Part shown: piece after piece, positions 23,929-32,986 of the stretch
Layout: each line of letters starts with the position of its first letter
Numbering within the stretch: position 1 is the first letter of the stretch
Assembly (NCBI GenBank): GCA_964576515.1
Contig: CAZNUW010000004.1
Coordinates: 248,001 to 312,000 of the forward strand
From: SHVO01 sp964576515
GTDB lineage: Bacteria > Pseudomonadota > Alphaproteobacteria > Rhodospirillales > Rhodospirillaceae
Direction: 5' to 3'
DNA: 64,000 nucleotides
Program-made: the position numbers and the translations under genes
Notes under the pieces: generated by a model
Database searches by the model: none
The model's input: only the letters and a program-made list of their open reading frames with translations
Told to the model about the DNA's origin: nothing

Positions 23929-24756
23929 ATGTCCGAGGCGGGGGATCGCGCAACGCCGACGCGGATCGCGGAAACCCTCGATCGTATCGGCCGTGCGGCG
24001 GTGGCGGGCATCGCCGAAATCGGCCTCGGCGCGGTCCTCTTCGGCCAAAGCCTTTATTGGATCGCCCTTGGACGGCGTCGCGAGCAACCGGTCCGCATCG
24101 CGGCGACCTTCGAGCGCTGCATGGAAGTGGGGATCCGCGCGCTGCCGATCATCACGATGATGTCGCTGACCATCGGCATCATGCTCGCGATCCAAGGCCT
24201 CTATACCTTGCGCGTCTTCGGCGCTGAGGAGCAGGTCACCATCGGGATCGGGATTTCGGTCGTCCGCGAATTCGGCCCGCTTATCACGGGCATTCTCGTC
24301 GCAGGGCGCACGGGATCGTCGCTCGCCGCGCGAATCGGGACCATGCGCATCAGCCAGGAGGTCGACGCGCTGGAAGTCATGGGCATCAACCCCGTGCGCT
24401 TCCTGGTCGCTCCGGCCCTGATCGCCATGGCGATCATGGTGCCGCTCTTGGCGCTGTGGGCGGACATCATGATGCTGGTCGGTGCGGGATGGTACGTCTC
24501 CGTTGATATGGGCATGAGCTTCGCCGCCTACACTGACCGCATTATCGAGGTGGTTGAACTCGAGGACCTGATGCATGGCCTTTATAAGGCATGCCTGTTC
24601 TCGGTGCTCATCACCCTGGTCGGGGTCATCAACGGCGCGAACGTCCAAGGCGGCGCGGAAGGCGTCGGCCGCATGACCACGCGCTCGGTTGTCCTGTCCA
24701 TCAGCGCGATCATCGTCACCGACATGATCTTCGCTTTCATCACGACGCGCGCATGA
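23929..24756 (+). CDS. mlaE: MlaE-family lipid ABC transporter permease
   Basis: The 275-residue inner-membrane protein has five to six hydrophobic segments, with family sequence PIITMMSLTIGIMLAIQG, VREFGPLITGILVAGRTGSSLAARIGTM and EVDALEVMGINPVRFLVAPAL. MlaE forms the membrane core of the machine that moves phospholipids between the inner membrane and the periplasm. It follows the STAS gene by 2 bp and overlaps mlaF by 4 bp. Confidence 0.94.
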   Translation: MSEAGDRATPTRIAETLDRIGRAAVAGIAEIGLGAVLFGQSLYWIALGRRREQPVRIAATFERCMEVGIRALPIITMMSLTIGIMLAIQGLYTLRVFGAEEQVTIGIGISVVREFGPLITGILVAGRTGSSLAARIGTMRISQEVDALEVMGINPVRFLVAPALIAMAIMVPLLALWADIMMLVGAGWYVSVDMGMSFAAYTDRIIEVVELEDLMHGLYKACLFSVLITLVGVINGANVQGGAEGVGRMTTRSVVLSISAIIVTDMIFAFITTRA

Positions 24757-25598
24757 GCCAGGCCGCCGCAAACCGGGACGACCGCCAGCGGCCGGACCTT
24801 TCCGGGGCTCCGCTCGTGATCGACGTCCAGAATCTCGTGACGCACTACGGGTCGCGCGAAATCCTTCACGGCATCGACCTCGGTGTGCGTGAAGGCGAGA
24901 TCATGGTCATCATGGGTGGGTCGGGGTCAGGCAAATCGACGCTCTTGAACACGTTGCTCGGCCTTTTGCGGCCGACGTCGGGCCAGGTGCACATTCTTGG
25001 GGAAGACCTCACCCAAGTCTCCGAGGTGGAAAAAACCCTCCTCCGACGCAAGATCGGCGTGGCGTTCCAGGGCGGCGCGCTGTTCGGATCGCTGAATGTT
25101 CTCGAAAACATCATGTTGCCGCTGCGCGAGCATACGAAACTCGACGTCAACACGATGCGGATCATGGCGCGGCTTAAACTGCAGGTCGTGAATCTGGCCG
25201 GCTTTGAACACCTGATGCCGTCCGAACTCTCCGGGGGGATGATCAAACGCGCAGCATTTGCGCGCGCGGTCGTCATGGACCCCAAGATACTGTTTTGCGA
25301 CGAACCTTCCGCCGGCCTGGATCCTATCGTGGCGTCGGCGATCGACGATCTGATCTTGAACTTGCGCGACGCCATGGGCATGTCGGTGGTGGTCGTCACG
25401 CACGAATTGGAAAGCGCCTTCCGGATCGCCGACCGCATTTGCGTGCTGGATAAGGGCGATATTCTGATGACAGGCACGGTGGATGAGATACGATCAAGCA
25501 CGAACGAGCGTATCCAGAACCTATTGAACCGGCGCACCGAGCAAGAGACGCTGGATCCAGAGGAATATCTGCGACGCCTGACGGCGGCGAACGACTAG
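24753..25598 (+). CDS. mlaF: MlaF-family lipid ABC transporter ATPase
   Basis: The 281-residue ATPase starts at ATG 24753, overlapping the mlaE stop (ATGA). It carries Walker A GGSGSGKSTLLN, signature LSGGMIKRAAFARA, Walker B ILFCDEPSAGLDP and VVVTHELESAF. The GGMIKR form of the signature is typical for the Mla/Ttg2A group. An N-terminal extension of about 25 polar residues precedes the domain. Confidence 0.95.
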   Translation: MSQAAANRDDRQRPDLSGAPLVIDVQNLVTHYGSREILHGIDLGVREGEIMVIMGGSGSGKSTLLNTLLGLLRPTSGQVHILGEDLTQVSEVEKTLLRRKIGVAFQGGALFGSLNVLENIMLPLREHTKLDVNTMRIMARLKLQVVNLAGFEHLMPSELSGGMIKRAAFARAVVMDPKILFCDEPSAGLDPIVASAIDDLILNLRDAMGMSVVVVTHELESAFRIADRICVLDKGDILMTGTVDEIRSSTNERIQNLLNRRTEQETLDPEEYLRRLTAAND

Positions 25599-25626
25599 GA
25601 ACGTCGCCGGGGGGCGAGGGGACCGA

Positions 25627-26559
25627 ATGCAGGACAGCCGTATCAACTACGTGGTGGTGGGGGCTTTTGTCACGGCGATGCTCGTGGCGTTTGTCGCGAT
25701 CATCTCGGTGCTCGCGGGAAGCAGCGGCGACACCGACGAGTATTATACGGTTTACGACAACGTCGGCGGTGTGAAGATGGGTACGCTCGTCTTCTACGAA
25801 GGCTACCAAGTCGGCCAGGTGGACGAAGTCACGCCGATGGGCGAAGGCGCGCAAGTCCGCTTCAAGGTGGTCATGGCTGTTGAGGAAGGCTGGAAAATCC
25901 CCGAAGACAGTATCGCGCGCGCGCAGGTTTCAGGCCTGCTTTCGGCGATCGCCATCGATATCCAGGGCGGCCAGAGCGCGACCATCCTGAAGCCGGGGTC
26001 GGAGATCGAAGGCGTCGAAGGCACCAACATCTTCGCGACCTTGGCCGACATCAGCGCCGAATTCAGCGATCTTTCGGCAAATTCCATCAAACCGCTGATC
26101 GCGAGCCTCAATAGATATGTCGACGAATTCGGCGCCACCACCATGCGACACCTACCGGCGCTGATGGCGAACCTGGAAAACCTGAGCGGAAGCCTTGAGC
26201 GCACCTCGGGCATCGTCGAGAAGGACCTGCTGAAGCCCGAGAACCGGGAGCAGTTCGACGCCATTATGACGAACCTTGCCGTCATTTCCGCCGACCTCAA
26301 GGAAACCAGCGGGCTTCTCAACAAGTCGATCACCAATATCAATGCCGTGGTGGAAGCCAACGCCGGCAACGTCGACGAGTCGATGCGGAGTTTGCGCTAC
26401 ACGCTGGACACTTTCTCGCGTTACGTCGACGACATCGCCCAAAACGTGGATTCCACGGCGCGCAACATGAGCGAGTTCAGCCGCGCGATCCGCGCGAATC
26501 CCGGCCTCCTGCTCGGCGGCTCCGATCCGCCCGACCCGCCGCAGGGAGCGCCGAAATGA
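25627..26559 (+). CDS. mlaD: MlaD-family (MCE) lipid-binding protein
   Basis: The 310-residue protein has one N-terminal membrane helix (about residues 8-30) and a single MCE/MlaD domain (about 38-115, YDNVGGVKMGTLVFYEGYQVGQV), followed by a long helical tail with coiled-coil-like repeats (residues 120-285) and a proline-rich end. It should form the periplasmic ring that accepts lipids from MlaFE. Its tail is longer than that of E. coli MlaD (183 residues), more like the tails of other MCE proteins. Confidence 0.92.
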   Translation: MQDSRINYVVVGAFVTAMLVAFVAIISVLAGSSGDTDEYYTVYDNVGGVKMGTLVFYEGYQVGQVDEVTPMGEGAQVRFKVVMAVEEGWKIPEDSIARAQVSGLLSAIAIDIQGGQSATILKPGSEIEGVEGTNIFATLADISAEFSDLSANSIKPLIASLNRYVDEFGATTMRHLPALMANLENLSGSLERTSGIVEKDLLKPENREQFDAIMTNLAVISADLKETSGLLNKSITNINAVVEANAGNVDESMRSLRYTLDTFSRYVDDIAQNVDSTARNMSEFSRAIRANPGLLLGGSDPPDPPQGAPK

Positions 26560-27161
26560 GCACGCTCAAGATTGATCGGCGCGTGTTCGTCGTGGGTCTC
26601 GCGGCGCTGGCGGCGTGTTCCTCGGATCCGCCGCCGCCGGAGGTCTTCTACCGGTTGGGCGCGCCCGCCGACGTGCAGCCGCTTGCGGGCGGTCCGATCC
26701 ACGGGATCGTGGACGTCGGTCAGGTGCGCACCCACGGAGCGGTCGGCGGACGGGCGATGCTCTATCGCAATGCGCCCGATCAAGTGATCGCCTATCACTA
26801 CCACGCTTGGCAGGAACCGACCGGCGTCATGCTGCAGCGCGCGTTGGTCGAGGCCTTGCGCGGCGCGCAGACGTTCGAGACCGTCGCGACGCCGGAGATG
26901 CGGCTGGACCGCAACTACGAACTGATGGGCGATCTGCGCTTGCTTGAACACGTTCTCACCGGCGCCAACTCCAGCGTCGTGGTGGAGATCGAAATCACGC
27001 TCCGGCGCATCAGCGGCAACCAGCAGCTTCTCGCAAAGACCTACCGGGCCGAGGAGGCTGTGCCTGGGACCGCGGTATCCGCCGCCGTTCCCGCCTTCAC
27101 CCGCGCCGTCGATAAAATTATCGCGGGCCTTCTGGCCGATATCGCGGCTCTCCCGAAATAA
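26556..27161 (+). CDS. ABC-type transport auxiliary lipoprotein (PqiC-like)
   Basis: The 201-residue protein has a lipoprotein signal (LAALAACSS, Cys21) and the PF03886-type beta domain with FYRLGAP, GIVDVGQVRTHGAVGGRAMLYR and YHYHAWQEPTGVMLQRALVEAL. PqiC-like lipoproteins sit at the outer membrane and accept lipid from MCE tunnels. It overlaps mlaD by 4 bp and ends the operon. No mlaC or mlaA is encoded nearby, so this protein may replace the shuttle. Confidence 0.88.
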   Translation: MSTLKIDRRVFVVGLAALAACSSDPPPPEVFYRLGAPADVQPLAGGPIHGIVDVGQVRTHGAVGGRAMLYRNAPDQVIAYHYHAWQEPTGVMLQRALVEALRGAQTFETVATPEMRLDRNYELMGDLRLLEHVLTGANSSVVVEIEITLRRISGNQQLLAKTYRAEEAVPGTAVSAAVPAFTRAVDKIIAGLLADIAALPK

Positions 27162-27163
27162 CG

Positions 27164-30100
27164 TTAGGCGAGTGCGGCCTGTAGCGCCGCGACTTGCGCC
27201 GGTGTCATGCCGGCGATTTGCGCCTGCGTGAACGCGGCAATCTGCGTCGGCACCAACGCGTCGATCTGCGAGGTGGTCAACACATCGATGGCCGTATCGG
27301 GGAGGCTCGCGATCTGCGTCGACGTCAGACCGTTGAGCTGGTTTTCCGTCAAGGCGCCGATCTGTTGCGGTGTGAGGCTCTGGATCTGGGTCGCCGTCAA
27401 GCCGCCGATATGGGCGGGGCCGAGGCTCGCGAACTGTGTCGCGCTGAGTCCGACGATCTGCGTGACGGGTAGATTGCCGATTTGCGAGGCGGTCAGCGCG
27501 CCGATCTGGGTTTGGTTCAGCACCGCGAACTGGGTGGCGGTCAACGCGCGCACCTGAAGGCGCGACAGGACGCCGATCTGATCGGGTTTCAAGGCCGCGA
27601 TTTGCGACACGCTGAGACCGCCAATGGTGTCCGGCGCCAATCCGGCGATCTGGGTCGCGGACAGGGCGGCGAACTGCGCCGTGCTCAGGAGGGCGATCTT
27701 ATCGGGCCCGAAGCCTGAAATCGCTCCAGCGGACAGTGCCGTGATTTGCGTGACCGTCAACGCCGCGATCTGAGTCTCCGACACCGCGCTCATCTGCGTA
27801 GCGGTCAAGACGCCGAGCGCTGTGGCGGACAGGGCCGGCATGCGGGTGGGGGTAATCCCTGCGATCTGCTCGCTTGTCAGCGCGCCGGCGCTGTTGCCGA
27901 TGCCCGCGATCTGGGCGGCGCTTAAGAGTGCAAAGTCCTCCGCGGTGAGGCCGGAAATGGCCGCGGGCGAAATGCCGCCGATCTGCGCGCCGGTTAAGGC
28001 CGTTAGCTGCGTTGTCGTGAGACTGTCGATCTGGCTGGCGTTCAGGCCGCCGACCGCCGTCGGCGACAGCGCGGCGATCTCGCCGGCATCCAAGCTCGCG
28101 ATTTGGGTCAGACTCAATCCGAGCGCCGCGTCGGCATTCAACGCGGCGAGTTGCACGGCGCTCAACGCGTCGATTTGGCTTGTGGACAGGAAAGCGACCT
28201 GACTGCGGCTGAGGCCGGCGAGAGCCGACGGCGTCAGGGCGCCGATCTGCGCCGACGTCAGGCCGCCGATGAGGGCGCCGTCAAGCGCCGCGAGACCGGT
28301 GGCTCGCAGGCCCGCCAGTTGCGCAGAAGACAAGGCGGTGAACTGTGTGGATGTCAGCGCTGCGATCGTGGTGGTCGACAACATGCCGATCTGCGCCGAC
28401 GTGAGCGCGCCGAATTGCGTGGCGGTAAGGCCCGCGAGTTGTTCCGGCGTGAGAGACGCGATCGCCGTCGAATTGAGGGCCGCGATTTGCGGCGCGCGCA
28501 AGGCGTTCATCTGCGCGGCGGACAGGGAGGCGATGGCCGTCTCGGAGAAACCGGCGATTTGACCAGGGCTGAGCAACGCCACCTGCGCGGTCGACAAGGC
28601 ATCGATCTGGGCCGGCGTGAGCGCGCCGATTTGGGCCGCCGTCAGGGCCGCGAGTTGCGTCGATTTCAGATTGGCGATCCGGTCGTTGGTCAGGCCCTTG
28701 ATGGCGCTGGTTGAAAGGCCGGCGATCTGCGCTCCGCTCAGTCCGGCGATCTGTGTATCCGACAGGCCTGCGATCTGTGTGCTCGAAAGCCCCCCCAGCG
28801 CGCCGCCGCTCACCGTCGCAAGTTGGGTGGAACTCAGGGCCGCGAGTTGCGTTTCCGAGAGGCCCGCGAACGCCGTCGCGCTGAGGGCGCTCATCTGCGT
28901 CGCCGAGAGCGTCTCAAGCTGGGTCACCGAAAGCCCGGCGATGCCGGTCGCGTTAAGGCCAGCGATTTGCACGGCTTTCAACGCGGCGAGCTGCGCCGTT
29001 CCCAACGCACCGATCTGTGCCGCGGACAAGGCGCCGAGTTGCGTCGCCGTCAGAGCGGCGATTTTCGGGGCGGTCAGGGCTTGGATCTCGGTCGCCGTCA
29101 GGACGGCGATCTGGGTCGTGGTCAAGGCGCCGATCTGGGACGAGGTGAGCGCGCCGAACTGTGTGGCGTCGAGGCTTGCAATCTGCGTCGGGGTCAGGCC
29201 GCTGATGGCGCTGGTCGACAAAGCGCTCACCTGCGTCGCCGTCAGGGCGTCGAACTGCGTTGTCGAAAGCGCGGCCAGGGCGCTACCGCTCAAGCCCCGA
29301 ATCTGCGCAACGCTGAGGGCGGCGATGGTCTCGGGAGGGAGGCTCGCGGCCTGGGTGGCCGACAGCGCCCCGATCTGCGCCGGTTTCAACGCGGCGAACT
29401 GGGTCGCATCGAGCGCGGCCAACTGCGTCACGGACAAGGCGCCGATCGCGAGCGCGGACAAGGCGCCGATCTGCGTTGCGGAGAGGGTGTCGATGTCGGA
29501 CGCGCTGAGCCCGGCGACCGCGCTTGTGGAGAGGCCCGCCAACGCCGTCGCGGGCAAGGCAGCGATCTGCGCGTCGTCCAGCGCGGCGACCTGGGTCTGC
29601 GAAAGGCCCGCCATACCCCCGGCGGACAGGGCCGCGATCTGGGACGGCGCCAGGGCCGCGATCTGGGACGTGGTGAGCGCCGCAATCGCCGTGGCCGCCA
29701 GCGACTTCATCTGCGTCGAGGTGAGCCCGGTCAGTTGTGAATCCCGAAGCGCCTGGAGCTGGGTCGCGGTGAAGCCCGCGATCTTGGCGATGGCCGGGAT
29801 GTCCTCGGCCTCGATCCCGGCGATCTGCGTGGCTGTGAGGCCTCCCAGTCCCGGCGGCGCCAAGGCCGTCCATTGCGTCGCCGTCAGCGCGGCGATCTGA
29901 TCCTCACTGAAGCGTCCGATGGCTTCGCTCGTCAGCCCGGCGATATGTGTGGCCGGCAACGCGGCGATTTGGGTGGCGGTGAGGGCCCCGAACTGCGTGG
30001 TGCTCAACGCGGAAAGCCCCGTCGCCCCCAACGCCGCGATCTGGGACGGATTGAACGCGGCGATGTCGCCGGCCGAGAGGCCGGTCAGTTGGGTGGTGTT

Positions 30101-32647
30101 CAGGCGCGCGATCTGGCTGGCCGTCATGCCCACGATCTGCGAATGGCTGAGATCGCCGATCTGCGTGGCGCTTAAGGCGCCGAGCGCCGCGGGCGAGAGG
30201 CCTGCGAACTGGGTGGAGGTCAGCGCCTGGATCTGCGTGCCCGTCAGCGCGGCGACCTTCAATCCCGGCAACTGCGTCGCCGTCAGCGCGCCGATTTGCG
30301 CCGTGGTGAGGTACTTCACTTGGGTCGCGGTCAAAGCCGCAACGCCGCCGGAGGTCAGGGCGCCGAACTGGGTCAGGCTCAGTGCTTCAATTTGCGTTGC
30401 GCTGAAACCGGTCATGCCCGACGGCGTCATGGCGTTCATCTGCGTCGTCGTCAGCGCCGCGATCTGGGTGACGCTGAGCGCGGAGATTTGAAGGCTCTTG
30501 AGCGCCTTGATCTGCGTGTTGCTCAGAAGGCCGATCTGCGTGGCGGTCAGAGCGCCGAGTTGCGAGGACTCGAGCGCTCCGAACTGAACGGCAGTCAACA
30601 AGCCCAGTTGGCGCGACGACAGCGTCGACAGTTGTTGGGATGTCAGGCCTTTGATGTGGGTCGCGTTCAACGCGGCGAACTGGTTGTTGCTCAACGACGC
30701 CAGTTGGTTGGCGCTCAAGGCGGCGACGGCGGTCGCGCCGAAACCGGCGATCTGCGCGGGGACCAGCGCGGCGATCTGGGTGGTGGTGAGCGCCTCGATC
30801 TGATCGGGTCCGAGTACACCCAGTTGGGCTCTCACAAGGCCCCTGATCTGGGTCGCGGTAAGGCTGGTGTCGTCGCGCGCGAGCAGGGAGCCGAGTTGCG
30901 TGACAGTAAGGTTGCTGATCTGCACGCCGCCGAAGGCGCCAAGCTGCGCGGCCGACAGGCCGGCAAGCTGCGTCGTCGTGAAGCCCTTGATCTGCGGTCC
31001 ACTGAGGGCGCGCACCTGCTCCAAGGACAGGGCGGCGAGCTGCGCCGGGCTCAAACTCGCGATGGCTGTCGTGTTCAATCCTTTGATGGTCGCCGGGCTC
31101 AAGGCTGCGATCTGACTGGGCGAAAGAGAGTCGAGTTGGGCCGGTGTCAGCTTGCCGATGTGGGCGGCGCTCAGACCCTTCAATTGGGCGGCCGACAGGG
31201 CGGCGATGTGCGACGCCGACAAGGCGTTCAACTGCGTCGGCTTGAAGGCGGCGAGTTGGTTGCCGGTCAACGCCGCGAGCTGGGTTTGGTTCAAGGACGC
31301 GATCTGCGCCGCCGTCAGGCCGCCGATCTGGGCGGCGGTCAGCAGCGAAAGGCGTTGTGTGCTGAGCGCGTCGATCTGCGCCGCCGACAGCGCGGAAATC
31401 TGTGTACCGTTGATCCCGCGCAGTTGCAGCAGCGACAAGCCGCCGATCTGGGCCGCGGAGAACTGGCCGATCTGCGCCGTGGTGAACGAGGCGATCTGGG
31501 CGGGAGACAAGGCGCTGAGACGTTCCGGCGTCAGCGCGGTGATCTGTTCGGCGGTCAGGCCTTTGATTTGTTGCGGGGTGAGGGACGCAAGCTGGGTCGT
31601 CGACAGGGCCGTGAACTGGGTGATGCTCAGCTCGGCCATGTCCGACACCGCGAGGCCCCGGACTTGCGCGGTAGAGAACTGCGCGATCTGGGCTTCGGTC
31701 AGCACGTCGATCTGTTCGGAGGTGAACGCGGCGATCTGCCCGAAGCTCAGCGCCTTCAACTGCGCCGGCGTCAATGCGGCGACCTGGGTGGTGATGAGGG
31801 CCGCGATCTGGGTCGGGGTGAACCCGGCGATCTGCGAGCCGAGGGCGGCGAACTGCGCAGGCGACAGCGAACTGATCGTTGCAGGCGACAGCGCCCTGAT
31901 CTGTGCGGCGGTCAGCGCGGCGATCTGCGAGGCGCCGAAGGCCGCGAATTGATTGGAATTGAGGGCGTTCACCGCGGCCGGGCTCAGGACGCGGACCTGG
32001 CTGAAGGTCAGCGCCGGGATTTGCGTGGCGGAAAGGCTTTGAATCTGTGTGACGCTCAGCGCGGACACGTCGCCGGCCATCGCCACGACCTGGTCGCGGT
32101 TGAGGCTGGCGATCTGCGTGGCCGTGAAGGCCTTCACCTGCGCCGCGCTGAAGGCCGCGATCTGGGAGGGCGCGAAGGCGGCGATTTGCAGCGTATCCAG
32201 GGCCGCGATCTGCGAGGAGGTGAAGCCGTAGATCTGCGCCGAGGCGAGCGCGCCGAGTTGTGCCGGGTTGAGGACCGCGAGCTGTTCGGTGGTCAGCGCC
32301 GCGATGTCGCCGGCGTCCAGGCCTTTGATCTGCTGCGTCGAGAGGCCGGCGATCGTTTCCACGTCGATCGCCTGTATCTGGGCCTTGAAGAGGACGGAGA
32401 GTTGCGACGGGCTGAAACTGATCTGGTTGGGCCCAAGCGCGGCGATATGCGCCGGGGTGAGGACCGCGAGCTGTTTGGCCGACAGCGCCCCGATCTGCGT
32501 GCCGCTGAACTCCGAGATCTGGCTGACGGAGAAGGCGCCGATCTGATTCGGGGAAAAGGCGGCGATGTCGGACGCCGACAACGCCCGGACGTCGTTGGCC
32601 GACATGGCCGCGATCTGCGCGAGGCTGAGGGAGGCGATTGACGACAC
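27164..32647 (-). CDS. Giant octapeptide-repeat protein (Q-I-x-A-L-S/T-x-x)n
   Basis: The 1827-residue protein is built almost entirely of about 228 repeats of 8 residues, consensus Q-[IL]-x-[AG]-[LF]-[ST]-x-[TAS], running from about residue 11 to the last 10 residues. The DNA shows a matching 24-bp period. A few units lose a residue (for example residues 75-81) or are broken, so the array is old and degenerate rather than a recent duplication. Charged residues are rare, cysteine is absent, and there is no signal peptide, membrane helix or recognisable domain. S/T-x-x-Q is a helix N-cap box, so a solenoid of short helices is plausible. The start is a GTG without a good ribosome site and is uncertain. 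The stop lies 3 bp from the end of the Mla operon. Confidence 0.85.
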   Translation of the reverse strand: MSSIASLSLAQIAAMSANDVRALSASDIAAFSPNQIGAFSVSQISEFSGTQIGALSAKQLAVLTPAHIAALGPNQISFSPSQLSVLFKAQIQAIDVETIAGLSTQQIKGLDAGDIAALTTEQLAVLNPAQLGALASAQIYGFTSSQIAALDTLQIAAFAPSQIAAFSAAQVKAFTATQIASLNRDQVVAMAGDVSALSVTQIQSLSATQIPALTFSQVRVLSPAAVNALNSNQFAAFGASQIAALTAAQIRALSPATISSLSPAQFAALGSQIAGFTPTQIAALITTQVAALTPAQLKALSFGQIAAFTSEQIDVLTEAQIAQFSTAQVRGLAVSDMAELSITQFTALSTTQLASLTPQQIKGLTAEQITALTPERLSALSPAQIASFTTAQIGQFSAAQIGGLSLLQLRGINGTQISALSAAQIDALSTQRLSLLTAAQIGGLTAAQIASLNQTQLAALTGNQLAAFKPTQLNALSASHIAALSAAQLKGLSAAHIGKLTPAQLDSLSPSQIAALSPATIKGLNTTAIASLSPAQLAALSLEQVRALSGPQIKGFTTTQLAGLSAAQLGAFGGVQISNLTVTQLGSLLARDDTSLTATQIRGLVRAQLGVLGPDQIEALTTTQIAALVPAQIAGFGATAVAALSANQLASLSNNQFAALNATHIKGLTSQQLSTLSSRQLGLLTAVQFGALESSQLGALTATQIGLLSNTQIKALKSLQISALSVTQIAALTTTQMNAMTPSGMTGFSATQIEALSLTQFGALTSGGVAALTATQVKYLTTAQIGALTATQLPGLKVAALTGTQIQALTSTQFAGLSPAALGALSATQIGDLSHSQIVGMTASQIARLNTTQLTGLSAGDIAAFNPSQIAALGATGLSALSTTQFGALTATQIAALPATHIAGLTSEAIGRFSEDQIAALTATQWTALAPPGLGGLTATQIAGIEAEDIPAIAKIAGFTATQLQALRDSQLTGLTSTQMKSLAATAIAALTTSQIAALAPSQIAALSAGGMAGLSQTQVAALDDAQIAALPATALAGLSTSAVAGLSASDIDTLSATQIGALSALAIGALSVTQLAALDATQFAALKPAQIGALSATQAASLPPETIAALSVAQIRGLSGSALAALSTTQFDALTATQVSALSTSAISGLTPTQIASLDATQFGALTSSQIGALTTTQIAVLTATEIQALTAPKIAALTATQLGALSAAQIGALGTAQLAALKAVQIAGLNATGIAGLSVTQLETLSATQMSALSATAFAGLSETQLAALSSTQLATVSGGALGGLSSTQIAGLSDTQIAGLSGAQIAGLSTSAIKGLTNDRIANLKSTQLAALTAAQIGALTPAQIDALSTAQVALLSPGQIAGFSETAIASLSAAQMNALRAPQIAALNSTAIASLTPEQLAGLTATQFGALTSAQIGMLSTTTIAALTSTQFTALSSAQLAGLRATGLAALDGALIGGLTSAQIGALTPSALAGLSRSQVAFLSTSQIDALSAVQLAALNADAALGLSLTQIASLDAGEIAALSPTAVGGLNASQIDSLTTTQLTALTGAQIGGISPAAISGLTAEDFALLSAAQIAGIGNSAGALTSEQIAGITPTRMPALSATALGVLTATQMSAVSETQIAALTVTQITALSAGAISGFGPDKIALLSTAQFAALSATQIAGLAPDTIGGLSVSQIAALKPDQIGVLSRLQVRALTATQFAVLNQTQIGALTASQIGNLPVTQIVGLSATQFASLGPAHIGGLTATQIQSLTPQQIGALTENQLNGLTSTQIASLPDTAIDVLTTSQIDALVPTQIAAFTQAQIAGMTPAQVAALQAALA

Positions 32648-32986
32648 GTGAATACTGACTTTCGTTACGCTTAGGGCGCTAAGGGATCGAGACCTTCAAC
32701 CCGCGCCTGCAAGCCCTATGCCTCTTCGTAAATCTTAATTAACGGACTGTTAAAATTAAGGATTTCGAGGGTAACCCCGTAAGGGTAACCCGGTTTTTCG
32801 CCGTTTCGAGGCGAAAAATGCCGTCCAGCTCGGCAAAAATTGCCGATATCCACCACCGTTCGGGACTCGGTTGCCCCGGCGCGGGGGCCGCGCGTAGTAT
32901 CCGCGCGCCTGCCGGCCGGGTCAGCGGAAGGGACGCCGTTCCGCCTCCGATCGCGGCCGCCACACAGGCATTAAGGAGCTTTGGTT
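32648..32986. other. 339-bp divergent intergenic region between the repeat protein and thrC
   Basis: The region holds no gene. It has an AT-rich core at 32728-32760 that contains a perfect CtrA-type box, and the repeat GGGTAACCCCGTAAGGGTAACCC at about 32768-32791 (two GGGTAACCC units). Both divergent promoters probably lie here. The AAGGAG at 32973-32978 is the ribosome site for thrC. Confidence 0.5.
32739..32753. promoter_or_regulatory. CtrA-type binding box TTAA-N7-TTAA
   Basis: TTAA (32739-32742), seven bases CGGACTG, then TTAA (32750-32753) match the full CtrA consensus of alphaproteobacteria. It lies 92 bp upstream of the repeat-protein start and 234 bp upstream of thrC, so the repeat protein is the likelier target. 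Confidence 0.6.

Noticed and set aside
27194..32641. Long plus-strand reading frames, up to 781 codons, opposite the octapeptide-repeat gene
   Set aside because: They are antisense shadows of the 24-bp repeat; being free of stops follows from the repeat's codons. They read as Arg/Gly-rich low-complexity sequence with no start signals.
27164..32647. CRISPR array, suggested by regular short repeats
   Set aside because: The 24-bp units are contiguous and diverged, with no unique spacers, and they code a continuous protein.
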